Shown one piece after another: positions 1-9,224 of a stretch of DNA of 64,000 nucleotides. The position numbers and the translations under genes were made by a program. The first letter of the stretch is position 1. Every line of letters starts with the position of its first letter. Under the pieces are notes generated by a model. The model was not told the DNA's origin, made no database searches, and saw only the letters and a list, made by a program, of their open reading frames with translations. Source of the stretch: Aquatica leii (taxonomy: Eukaryota; Arthropoda; Insecta; Coleoptera; Lampyridae); contig CM069432.1 of assembly GCA_035610365.1 (NCBI GenBank), positions 77,628,520-77,692,519 of the forward strand. The letters are read 5' to 3'.

Positions 1-573
1 GTAATATGAATCATAATAAAACGTCTTTGAATGATGGTCGGAATGATGTTGTGTAGGTGTAACGTTACCCAAACAAAACAGTGGCTAGTGTCTAGCAAAA
101 TTCTGCTATCCCGATAAAGAAAACTTTTTTATAAGTCAGTAACGAGGCCAGTAAACATACGCGAATTGAATGATGTTTTTAATAATGTCATGAAATAGAT
201 GTAGATCGCCACCTTGTATTAAAAAAGATGAAAAAAAAACTATTTTACTGGATACGCAAATTTACATAGCCGTTGCGTATCTTTAACACTTTTCAACGGT
301 ATTAGGTACCTACAATATATACTTCTGGGAAAAGCGTAATAAAAAAAAAGCAGATCAAGCAAAAGGTCAACGTGTATGATTATTTGTATAACTCGACTAA
401 TGATTACGTTGGACAATTTTGCGGATACCATCAAATCACTTGTTTCAAATCACATTTGAAAATTTCTCGGAATATTGAAATGATCCTAACCTACCAAACC
501 TGACAACTCAAAGATATCTTTACTGGTAATTAATAAGTATTATAAATAAAAATTACCAACATAATTACTTACC
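1..573. other. AT-rich flank, no gene seen
   Basis: No splice-bounded coding segment, repeat array or recognisable protein is visible. Short open stretches here are no longer than expected for AT-rich DNA. The right edge abuts a strong minus-strand splice-donor-like site at about 564-574. Confidence 0.5.
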
Positions 574-720
574 TTGCATTGAGTAATAATACAGCATCCG
601 ACAGAATCACAAAAAGAAAACCTGGGCTGCTTTACTAAGAGTCATATTGGCTGACGCCGCACTTACAGAACAACTTATGGTTCGGGGCATGCGCAGAATT
701 GATTTTGTGCTTAACATTCT
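574..720 (-). other. Possible non-coding 5' exon (minus strand)
   Basis: Read on the minus strand, this stretch ends with CAATGCAAG followed by GTAAGTAAT, a near-ideal splice donor. It is less AT-rich than its surroundings. A second donor-like GTAAGT lies upstream, near 664. No long reading frame crosses it, so it could only be a 5'-untranslated or very short coding exon of a gene running leftward out of the window. A chance donor-like sequence is the main alternative. Confidence 0.2.
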
Positions 721-723
721 TAT

Positions 724-899
724 ATGATTTCCTCAGATATCCTTATGATATCCCCTGATATCGCCGTGATATCCCTTGATATCACCTGATATCCCCTGAT
801 ATCCCCGTGATATCCCTTGATATCACCTGATATCCCTTGATATCCCCTGATATCCTCCTGATATCCCGGGATATCCCCAACAGTGTACACAAGATATCC
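724..899. repeat. GATATC minisatellite
   Basis: About fifteen tandem units of 10-11 bp, each beginning with the palindrome GATATC followed by CCC(C)T, CCTT, ACCT or CCGT. The pattern GATATCCCTT-GATATCACCT recurs, suggesting a higher-order unit. The 70-codon minus-strand ORF across it (GYQ/GDI repeats) follows from the repeat and is not a supported gene. The last unit is separated from the array by a short unique stretch. Confidence 0.9.
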
Positions 900-935
900 C
901 CAGTGGTTTACCCCTCGAAAATTATAAAGCATTCC

Positions 936-1101
936 TGTTAAAATAATGTACTGCTCTTTCGTTTATTATATTATATTTCTAAGTAACTACACACTACCTT
1001 TTACCGTTAATCTACTTCATCATATATATGCGCGGTTGTCACATATCAACCGGTGTTGCATTTTAATATTAAATACTAAAAAGAACTACTTATTCTCAAC
1101 A
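936..1101 (-). repeat. Copia 3' LTR (in element orientation)
   Basis: A 166-bp long terminal repeat with TG...CA ends, identical to 5236-5401. It lies next to the polypurine tract and so is the 3' LTR on the minus strand. Confidence 0.95.
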
Positions 1102-1116
1102 CACCTCCTTTCTTTT
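1102..1116 (-). promoter_or_regulatory. Copia polypurine tract
   Basis: On the minus strand this reads AAAAGAAAGGAGGTG, directly abutting the 3' LTR. Such a purine run primes plus-strand DNA synthesis in LTR retrotransposons. Confidence 0.85.
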
Positions 1117-1164
1117 AGGATTTATATTTACAATAATAGATAATAAAACATACAAATCTTATAC

Positions 1165-3609
1165 TTAAACTAACTTTAACATAAATCTTAATTTCTCAAA
1201 ACGAATAAAACCTAAGGACTTAGTCAATATATCTGCCAATTGATCTTCTGAACTGACTTTGCAAACATTTATAACATTTTTCTTAACATAGTCATTTACG
1301 TAGTGATATGCCACATCTATATGCTTACTATTTTTAGCAAAATTACCATTTATAGCTAAATCTCTAGCTCCGGAATTATCCTCATAAATGTTGATTGAGT
1401 CATCAAATCTAATCAATAAATCCTCTGCAATTCCTTTTAAGACAAGTACCTCGCTTACAGCTTCGGCAAGGGCAATATACTCCGCGTGACAGGAAGATCT
1501 TGTTACTGTTCTTTGTTTTCGCGACACCCATAATACTGAATTTCCCATAACATAAATCAAAAAACCGCTGCGTGATTTTCTGTCGATTATATCACCTGCC
1601 CAGTCTGCATCGACAAAACAGTCAATTGGGGTTTGAGTATACCCACTAAATTTTAATTTTAAGTGTCTTGTACTGTACAGATATTTCAAAATTCTTAATG
1701 CATATTTAAAATGAGTTTTTGAGTAATTATTTTGAAAAACACTCAAGAAACTCACCGAGAAGGAAATGTCTGGTCTTGTTCCTTGACTTACATACAACAA
1801 AGCTCCTATCAAATTTCTATATTTCACATTTGGATCACACGACTCAGCCTGTTCCAGTTTTAAATTAATTTCCATAGGCGTCTTGTACGTTTTGTCTTCT
1901 TTAATTTGGTATTTTTCTGCCAAAGACTTGATATATGTTGTTTGATTCAAACTCATACATTTTTTATTTTGATTATATTCCACTTCAATACCCAAAAAAT
2001 TTTTTATTTTTCCCAAATCTTTCATTTCAAATCTTTGATTTAATTTTTGTTTCACTTCAACTAAGTCATTGTACTCAGAACTACAAATAAGTAAATCATC
2101 CACATATAATATAATGTAAGTTTGAGATAATTCTGTTACTTTCATATACAAACAATTATCATGTTCGGATCTTTTGAACCCAAGTGAGAGTATACAATCA
2201 TGGAAACATTCGTACCATGCTCTGGGACTTTCCCGTAGACCATATAGAGCCTTTCGTAACAAACATACTTTATTTTTCTCTTGTAAAAATCCTTCTGGTT
2301 GATAAACATAAATTTGAGAGTTGATTTTTCCGTTTAAAAAAGCTGTTTGAACATCCATTTGATCAATAAACAAACCTCTATTACAAGCTACTGATAATAA
2401 TGTTTTCAGTGTTGGCATTTTTGCCACTGGAGAATAAATTTCTGTGTCTAAACAGTTTGGCTGTTGGTATCCAAGAGCTACCAATCTAGCTTTGTATTTG
2501 CCATCCGGTTTAGCTCTGTAGATCCATTTAACTTCTATGATTTTTTCATCATCTGGGACTTCTTTAATATCTCTGAGCGACCAGGTTTCGTTTTCAATTA
2601 ACGACGTAAATTCTTTTTCCATGGCTTTTTGCCATTTGACTTTTTCTTTAGATTCAATTGCTTCATTATAAGAGGTCGGTACAATTACATCTGAAAAATT
2701 TGCATCTACCAAGTAATCATTATGCCACGATGGTTTTTTAATCTCTCGTTTGGGCCTAACATTTGACACCTCCTGAACTTTGTCATCATCTCTGATTTCT
2801 TCTTGTAATTGATTTAATTTGGTATTAGAGTCTTCAAATTCGTCTTCAGGGATTTTAATAAATTGTTCATTTTTTTTTATAAATTCGACGTGACGACTGA
2901 CAATGACCTTTTGATCTATTAAAATACGATAACCCATATCGTCATAACCAACTAAAATACCTTTTCTAGATTTTGGTGCCAATTTAGAATCTCGATTCAC
3001 TTCTGGTGTTCTCACAAAGGCAGCACTTCCATACATTTTGAGCCTAGATACATCAGGCTTTTTATTGAAAAACTGTTCATAAGGAGTTATCTTAGATTTA
3101 TTATTTGCAATTAATCTGTTACCGATGTATGCCGCAGCTTTAACACATTCAGGCCAAAAATGTTTGTTTAGGTTGGCATCTGTTAGTAGACATCTTGCTC
3201 TGTTCATAATTGTGCGGTTATACCTCTCTGCAACTCCATTTAACTCGTGCGTGTGCGCCGGACTTGGTCTTAGCCAGATACCTTTTCTTTTGGCAAACAT
3301 ATAAAATTGTTTATTTAAGTATTCTGTCCCTCGATCGCATCTAATTTCTTTTATTTTATTACCCGTAAGATTTTCAATTTGATTAACATATTTTTCAAAA
3401 CAATCAAACACTTCATCTTTGTGTTTAATACAATAAACGACAGCTATTTTGCTAAAATCATCAATAAAACTCACAAAATACTTTTCCCCATTGAAACCAG
3501 TTTGTTTGATTGGTCCATTCACATCTGTGTGTACTATTTCAGCCACTTTGTTTGCTCTTGTTCGATTATTGTCAAATTTTAAATTATTCATTTTTGATAC
3601 AAGTTTCAC
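1165..3609 (-). CDS. pol: Copia integrase-reverse transcriptase-RNase H polyprotein part
   Basis: An 814-residue ORF holding the downstream half of a Copia polyprotein. The integrase core has the D,D-35-E triad at D29 (HTDVNGP), D92 (RCDRGTEY) and E128 (GVAERYN), with exact 35-residue spacing. The RT follows with KWIYRAKPDGKYKARLVALGY, the QMDVQTAFLNG block and the catalytic YVDD box. RNase H includes CFVDADWAGD and the SSCHAEYIALAEA block, and the protein ends near the conserved ADILTK. Its frame is +1 relative to the gag ORF, and the two overlap by 26 bp, so the first few residues are probably not a true start. No internal stop is seen. The protein would act in cytoplasmic particles and then at chromosomal DNA. 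Confidence 0.93.
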   Translation of the reverse strand: MKLVSKMNNLKFDNNRTRANKVAEIVHTDVNGPIKQTGFNGEKYFVSFIDDFSKIAVVYCIKHKDEVFDCFEKYVNQIENLTGNKIKEIRCDRGTEYLNKQFYMFAKRKGIWLRPSPAHTHELNGVAERYNRTIMNRARCLLTDANLNKHFWPECVKAAAYIGNRLIANNKSKITPYEQFFNKKPDVSRLKMYGSAAFVRTPEVNRDSKLAPKSRKGILVGYDDMGYRILIDQKVIVSRHVEFIKKNEQFIKIPEDEFEDSNTKLNQLQEEIRDDDKVQEVSNVRPKREIKKPSWHNDYLVDANFSDVIVPTSYNEAIESKEKVKWQKAMEKEFTSLIENETWSLRDIKEVPDDEKIIEVKWIYRAKPDGKYKARLVALGYQQPNCLDTEIYSPVAKMPTLKTLLSVACNRGLFIDQMDVQTAFLNGKINSQIYVYQPEGFLQEKNKVCLLRKALYGLRESPRAWYECFHDCILSLGFKRSEHDNCLYMKVTELSQTYIILYVDDLLICSSEYNDLVEVKQKLNQRFEMKDLGKIKNFLGIEVEYNQNKKCMSLNQTTYIKSLAEKYQIKEDKTYKTPMEINLKLEQAESCDPNVKYRNLIGALLYVSQGTRPDISFSVSFLSVFQNNYSKTHFKYALRILKYLYSTRHLKLKFSGYTQTPIDCFVDADWAGDIIDRKSRSGFLIYVMGNSVLWVSRKQRTVTRSSCHAEYIALAEAVSEVLVLKGIAEDLLIRFDDSINIYEDNSGARDLAINGNFAKNSKHIDVAYHYVNDYVKKNVINVCKVSSEDQLADILTKSLGFIRFEKLRFMLKLV

Positions 3610-5113
3610 ATTTCAAATGAACGTTTTCTAAACTTTTAGGTAACCCTTCTACTAAATCATCTTTACACATGACAATTAAATCTTTAAAGTTTACATGCCC
3701 TAAAGTTCTATGCCATTTCTCTTCAAGAGATACAACTTGACTCGAATAGTTTGACAAATTCTTTGGGTCTATGTGACCACTTAATTCATATAAATTATTG
3801 TTTTTAGAAGCAATAGCAATTTTTTTATCTGCAGGATTATAAATTTCACAATAGTTTTTTTCTGTCCACAACTTATTACCTGAATCTGTGATTTTTGACA
3901 CACTTAACAAATTTTTTTTCATTTCTGGCGCATAATAACAATTTTTAACATTTGTTGTAACAAATTTACCACCTACATTACATTTCATATCAACAGTACC
4001 TATACCTAATGCCTTAATTAAATGACCATCGCCTACCTTGATGTTCACATTGTCTGTTAGTTCATCATAGGTTGAAAAATACTCCATATTCACAATGTGA
4101 TCGGAACATCCACTGTCCAATAACCATGTTACAGTGTTAGGTACGTTGTTGCTTGATCTATCATCTTTGTGGGACGCCATTACTGTGACTTGAAAAGAAT
4201 TTTTGTTGTCATTTTCTTCTGTATTTTCTCTTGTCGAATTTCCTGCAAAGCGTTGTTGATAATTTCTTCTTCCCCTGTATGTGTAACTTCGGCCTCTGCT
4301 ATGGATAGGTTCTTGACCTCGGTTGGAACTATGGCTTTGGTTTTGATTCCATTGTTGATATCTATTCCATCCCCAATTTTGCGTTGTATTTGATCTATTG
4401 AAATTACCACTTTGTTGTGAATGACAGAATTTTTGTACATGTCCAAAATGTCCACATTTAAAGCATTTAATATTCCCATTCCTGTTTACGTTACTTGTTT
4501 GTGAGGTAAATACGGACCCTGTATTTTCTTGGTACTTATTTTTCATTTTCTTTGCATCGATTAACAATTTACTTTTAATGTATTCAACGTTTTTTTGTTT
4601 TGCTGGCAATGCATCTATAATGTCTGCAATATGATCATATGATTCTGGTAATGCTAATAATAGGTAATTTAGTTTGTCATCTTCGGATACCGTGTCGTCA
4701 GTATTCTTCAACTCGTTAATCAATTTTTCAAATTTCGTAATGAACTCCATAGGATCATCATTTTCTTTCATCTTTAGATCTAATAATTTTCTTTTTGCTA
4801 AAAGCTTTATGGCTGTGGAATTAGATTTATAAATCGAATCTAGTTTATCGATCATTGCTTTAGCACTCGTTTCATTAAGTATTAATTCTAATTGTGAATT
4901 CGACATACCTTGTACAATTATATTTCTTGCTTTTAAATCTTTCTTTTTCCATTCCAATTTTAGGTTTTCATCTGAGGGCATATCGTCTAAACTTCCTTTC
5001 ACATTTTTGTTTTCCAACAGTAACATTAACCTGAATTTCCATTTACTCCACTCACATCCATTGAACACTGGTAAATTTAATTCTTCCCTCATACTTGTTT
5101 CTGACATGTTCAC
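3584..5113 (-). CDS. gag: Copia gag-protease with integrase zinc finger
   Basis: A 509-residue ORF. The N-terminal ~190 residues are a Copia gag (UBN2-like) domain. A CCHC zinc knuckle CFKCGHFGHVQKFC lies near residues 216-229, followed by an Arg/Gly/Gln-rich basic stretch. The aspartic protease motif WLLDSGCSDHIVN is near residue 330. The GAG-pre-integrase zinc finger (HRTLGH ... CETC) ends the ORF, which stops just after the second Cys pair. In Copia elements the frame normally continues from here into the integrase core; here the integrase lies in the +1 frame. The break sits next to a run of five A on the coding strand, so a single-base indel is the simplest explanation; programmed frameshifting is possible but unproven. 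Confidence 0.93.
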   Translation of the reverse strand: MNMSETSMREELNLPVFNGCEWSKWKFRLMLLLENKNVKGSLDDMPSDENLKLEWKKKDLKARNIIVQGMSNSQLELILNETSAKAMIDKLDSIYKSNSTAIKLLAKRKLLDLKMKENDDPMEFITKFEKLINELKNTDDTVSEDDKLNYLLLALPESYDHIADIIDALPAKQKNVEYIKSKLLIDAKKMKNKYQENTGSVFTSQTSNVNRNGNIKCFKCGHFGHVQKFCHSQQSGNFNRSNTTQNWGWNRYQQWNQNQSHSSNRGQEPIHSRGRSYTYRGRRNYQQRFAGNSTRENTEENDNKNSFQVTVMASHKDDRSSNNVPNTVTWLLDSGCSDHIVNMEYFSTYDELTDNVNIKVGDGHLIKALGIGTVDMKCNVGGKFVTTNVKNCYYAPEMKKNLLSVSKITDSGNKLWTEKNYCEIYNPADKKIAIASKNNNLYELSGHIDPKNLSNYSSQVVSLEEKWHRTLGHVNFKDLIVMCKDDLVEGLPKSLENVHLKCETCIKNE

Positions 5114-5218
5114 CAGTTATTTTTCTATTTTTTAGCTTTAGAGCACGTGCTATTAACCTTACACTTCAACCTCAATTCTTCTAACGACAGTTTAACAAAT
5201 AACTAATCCATTAAAAAA

Positions 5219-5235
5219 CCACTGACTTGCTACCA
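5219..5235 (-). promoter_or_regulatory. Copia primer-binding site
   Basis: Directly inside the 5' LTR, the minus strand reads TGGTAGCAAGTCAGTGG. Its first eight bases complement the CCA end of insect initiator-methionine tRNA; the remainder departs from that tRNA, so the primer identity is tentative. Confidence 0.6.
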
Positions 5236-5401
5236 TGTTAAAATAATGTACTGCTCTTTCGTTTATTATATTATATTTCTAAGTAACTACACACTACCTT
5301 TTACCGTTAATCTACTTCATCATATATATGCGCGGTTGTCACATATCAACCGGTGTTGCATTTTAATATTAAATACTAAAAAGAACTACTTATTCTCAAC
5401 A
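5236..5401 (-). repeat. Copia 5' LTR (in element orientation)
   Basis: The 166-bp repeat adjacent to the primer site, identical to the other LTR. It should carry promoter and polyadenylation signals for the element. Confidence 0.95.
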
Positions 5402-5525
5402 ATTCCATTAAGTTTACCTATCTTAAACCTACGCCAATCTACAATTGTTAATTTTCTAAGTTGTTATTTGCCGTTATTTAGTAGTTTATGCGCCACAGCT
5501 TAAATATCTCGCATTTAAATTTTAC

Positions 5526-5690
5526 AGGTCCGTGAAGTTGGCCGTACCCAGACGACGGACATAAAAATACTTTACCTAGAAATTTTGTGCTAATTTTGTG
5601 CTATTTATTGCTGATAATTAAAAATTTTGTGCTAGTATATTTATAAAGTTATTAACAGAAACAAATGGGTACGGCCAACTTCACGCTGCC
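5526..5690 (+). repeat. Left terminal inverted repeat of Foldback-like element
   Basis: 165 bp mirrored at 8281-8445. It contains its own smaller inverted pair: about 20 bp starting CGTGAAGTTGG near 5531 recur in reverse complement near 5667-5686, so each tip can form a stem by itself. A second partial unit runs on to about 5822 before similarity is lost. Confidence 0.85.
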
Positions 5691-7545
5691 ATACCCAGAT
5701 TATCAAATTTTAATTTTTTTACTGAATAATTTTGTGCTAATTTTGTGCTATTTATTGCTGATAATTAAAAATATTGTGCCGGTACATTTAAAAAGTTATT
5801 ACCAAAAACAAATGTGTATATAGTCTGTAAAATTTAACATTTTCAGTTTCGGATTAGCGCTTTATTTAACACCGACATATATACACTATTGCCGTTTCCT
5901 TCTTACATGTAGGATTTCATCAAGTAAAGCGAGCACGTACATTAGTTATCTGAATTAAGAATTACACTACACGTTTGAAAGTATTCGTCATAACAACCAT
6001 TAGGTTAGAAAGAAATACCAAATAAAGCAACCATGCGCTTTTTTAAACACATTTAAAAATTTTACAAACAAGTTTTGAATGAATAATCCCATGAATGATA
6101 ATTAAACTAATGCTTATGTATATATTAGTAAAACTGTTGAATTTCTCACATTTTTACCCACATATAAAATAATTAGAAAAAGAGATCCAAATATTTCAGC
6201 AATATTTTATCAAAATTATTTATTAAATGGCAGGTGTATAACAGATCTGATTGTTTGTATTCATAACGTAGTCAAAGATATCAGTAATATTCAAGTTTCA
6301 AATATATGATAAAACACTGAAACTTTGTTATAATTTTTGCCGATCGAATGCGGTTTTCTTTGACACTGTAGCCCACTACTATAATTACCAAATAAATACC
6401 TCTTCTTATCTTAATTTATAATCATCACAATAATTATATTGTAGACAATTTTCATTAACAAGAAGGTTCATTTAACGTTTTTCAGTCTCTAAAATTTTTA
6501 TAAAATCTATTATAAAGTGATCAGCCTTTAGAAAAAATAAAACTGCAAGCAAATCTTCCTCTAGAAATTTGAGAAATACAGGAGTAACAACATACTAATA
6601 GGATATTAGTATAATTAAAAATCCTTTTTTGCATAATTTTAACACAACAGTATTTAACCAACTACCTATAAATATTAAGTTTAAATATTATTTTATAGTT
6701 TACTGTTTTGTGTTACTTTAGTTAGAATCTAGGTACGGGTACGTAGTAATACCATTATGATATTATCACAAAGATCATGTATTTGTTGTAGTATGTGCAT
6801 TATTACAAAAAAGTTGTTGCTTTTGGCAGAATGAAAAAAAGCTGCAATGCACAGCTTCAAACAGCAGTTTGAATTCTAGTTTTCAGCTATCGGTTTGCAA
6901 GGACACGACTAAAATTCATTCAAATTGATATGTAATGTTTAAATCAAAGTGTTTTGAAAAATGAAAAAAAGGATTAAATGACTTACATTTAGCCGCATGC
7001 ATTTTTTTACCTATGCAAATAGTCAAATTTCCCACAAAACGAGTTATAAATAGTATATAATACAAAATTCTATTCATAACAAATTACTATAATTCTATTC
7101 AGCTATTCTTTGTCGCTAAAACGATGTATTATTTACAATATTAAAGTTGATATATTGTTAGGCATCATTAAAAAAATTTGGCTTTCTTTGAAAGAGTGCT
7201 CTAAAGTCTTTAAAATTTTGTACATACGTAAAAAAAATAAATGACCCTAAACGCAGGTACTTTTGAAATATTTAATTTTTTAAAATGTATTTGAAACACA
7301 TTTTTAAATACATTTATGTAAATACTTAACAACACTGGTCGTAAGATTAAAGTATAAGTAACCTATTATTGTATTTGTAACGTTATAAATGGACATCATC
7401 AAGTAAAATCTGTTTATTAATAATAAACTCCACAAAGTTATTAGTTTCAAGCATTTTTTGATTATTAGTACAGCCAAACGTTTTTGTTAATATGCAAGCA
7501 CAACATTTTTAATTAGCAGCAACAAATAGTACAAAATTAGAAGAA

Positions 7546-8445
7546 ATTATGTTCACACGACCGTACCTATTTGTTTTTGTTAATGACTTTTTAGTTATAC
7601 TAGCCTCAAATTTTTTAATGAACAGCAATGAATAGCACAAAATTACCACAAAATTATTCGGCGAAACAATTTAAATTTAATCATCTGGATATGGCAGCGT
7701 GAAGTTGAATATACACATTTGTTTTTGGTAATAACTTTTTAAATGTACCGGCACAATATTTTTAATTATCAGCAATAAATAGCAAAAAATTAGCACAAAA
7801 TTATTCAGTAAAAAAATTAAAATTTGATCATCTGGGTATGGCAGCGTGAAGTTGGCCGTATCCATTTGTTTTTGGTAATAACTTTCTAAATATACTAGCA
7901 AAATATTTTTAATTATCAGCAATAAATAGCACAAAATTAGCACAAAATTATTTAGTAAAAAAATTAAAATTTGATCATCTGGGTATGGCAGCGTGAAGTT
8001 GGCCGTATCCATTTGTTTTTGGTAATAACTTTCTAAATATACTAGCACAATATTTTTAATTATCAGCAATAAATAGCACAAAATTCGCACAAAATTATTC
8101 AGTAAAAAAATTAAAATTTGATCATCTGGGTATGGCAGCGTGAAGTTGGCCGTATCCATTTGTTTTTGGTAATAACTTTCTAAATATACTAGCACAATAT
8201 TTTTAATTATCAGCAATAAATAGCACAAAATCAGCACAAAATTATTCAGTAAAAAAAATTAAGTTTGATTACCTGGGTATGGCAGCGTGAAGTTGGCCAT
8301 ACCCATTTGTTTTTGTTAATAACTTTATAAATATACTAGCACAAAATTTTTAATTATCCGCAATAAATAGCACAAAATTAGCACAAAATTTCTAGGTAAA
8401 GTATTTTTATGTCCGTCGACTGGGTATGGCCAACTTCACGGACCT
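7546..8445 (-). repeat. Right Foldback arm: 147-bp tandem units
   Basis: The motif GGCAGCG starts at 7693, 7840, 7987, 8134 and 8281, exactly 147 bp apart each time. The three central units differ at only a few positions. Units become progressively more degenerate inward, with recognisable remnants starting near 7546 and about 7400. Because 147 is a multiple of three, a 186-codon minus-strand ORF (7677-8237) with a 49-residue period runs across them; it is a by-product of the periodicity. Confidence 0.9.
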
Positions 8446-9170
8446 AAATTTTACTAATACTAATCTGTCATTTTTACACAGATCGTTTAAACGCGTATTT
8501 TGACTTGTGTGCTGGGTTTTATTTTAAATGTCATGTACACTAATCATTGTGGGATTCGACACCGGTCTTAACGGCTCTGGTGGGCATTGTTGTGTGGTAA
8601 TTAAGCTTGACACTTTGTACTATGAACTATATATCTACTTTTACAACTACTTTACAACACTTCATTAAACTAAACGTGGCGTTCTTACTAAGAAAACTTA
8701 TCGCAGAATGAGAAAAAATCTGTTACGTGTTTGTTTATACCCGTGACCTCAGCAGCGGTCTATCAAGATATACCTAACTAGTTTAGAGTCCAACATAAAT
8801 TGTTTTGTATTTTAATTTAAAAAAACTGCTATACTTAGAAAATGTTGCAAACATACGTACATAACTTGATTTCACTAAAGTGTATATTATAGTTCTTTTC
8901 TTCTTTTTTATAATTACCTTTAACTTATTGTTGTAAAAACACATTTCTACGAAAGTTTAAATACAAAAGCTTTGCTAAAAATTGAAAATAGTCTTGCATT
9001 GTTTAAAATTATGTCTAAGCATTTCAATTAAAAATTTACATTATTTCTTAGTTAACAATTGTTGTTATTATCTACATATAATTTTAAAAAAATAATTTTA
9101 ATACTTTAAGTGTTTTGTATATTTTTACTTATTTTATAATTAATTAATAATTTGTTTTGTTTTCTTTTAG
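8446..9170. other. AT-rich stretch, no gene seen
   Basis: Begins with the right copy of the Foldback target duplication. No coding segment or repeat is recognised until the exon-like segment at 9171. The last ~40 bases are a pyrimidine-rich acceptor tract. Confidence 0.5.
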
Positions 9171-9224
9171 GTGTGTTTAAACTATCAACCGCATTTTGTG
9201 GTCTTTGGAAACCCAATGCTGCAG
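9171..9224 (+). CDS. Candidate host-gene exon A (54 bp)
   Basis: Bounded by a strong acceptor (TTTGTTTTCTTTTAG) and a donor GCAG|GTAATT. In the third frame it encodes VFKLSTAFCGLWKPNAA, with two bases carried in and one carried out; frame one is also open. Its composition is visibly less AT-rich than the flanking intron-like DNA. The outgoing phase matches the incoming phase of the segment at 45731-45801, and the joined codon would be Asp. Codons 8-12 are rich in bulky or Cys residues, unlike AT-rich noise. The protein family is not established; see the downstream exon for a weak hint. Confidence 0.5.

Larger units (their letters stand above)
931..5406 (-). mobile_element. Copia-type LTR retrotransposon, near intact
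   Basis: A complete Ty1/Copia element transcribed on the minus strand. It is flanked by a 5-bp target duplication ATTCC (931-935 and 5402-5406). The two LTRs (936-1101 and 5236-5401, TG...CA ends) are identical over all 166 bp as far as I can compare by eye, which indicates a recent insertion. In element order: LTR, primer site, gag with CCHC knuckle, aspartic protease, integrase, reverse transcriptase, RNase H, polypurine tract, LTR. The order integrase before RT is the Copia hallmark. The only obvious defect is a frame change between the gag-protease and integrase-RT ORFs. It may be the youngest insertion here. Confidence 0.96.
5526..8445. mobile_element. Foldback-like transposon with 147-bp tandem arms
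   Basis: A 2,920-bp element whose tips are inverted copies beginning AGGTCCGTGAAGTTGGCC, flanked by a 9-bp duplication AAATTTTAC (5517-5525 and 8446-8454). The tips match inward for 165 bp on both sides. The left arm is about 300 bp; the right arm extends for about 1 kb as tandem units. A 9-bp duplication plus long inverted arms made of tandem subrepeats are hallmarks of Drosophila Foldback (FB) elements, now grouped with Mutator-like elements. The interior (about 5830-7440) is AT-rich with no ORF of note, so this copy is non-autonomous. The family assignment rests on architecture, not on any protein. Confidence 0.85.

Noticed and set aside
720-932. 70-codon minus-strand ORF with GYQ/GDI repeats
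   Set aside because: It is simply the translation of the GATATC minisatellite and has no flanking gene structure.
946-1143. 65-codon plus ORF, and its twin at 5246-5503
   Set aside because: Both start at the same place in the two identical Copia LTRs and are antisense to the element.
4169-4479. Short ORFs overlapping Copia gag on both strands
   Set aside because: Shadows of the gag frame, which carries the recognisable zinc knuckle.
7677-8237. 186-codon hydrophobic ORF
   Set aside because: Its 49-residue period equals the 147-bp repeat unit; no start context or homology supports a protein.
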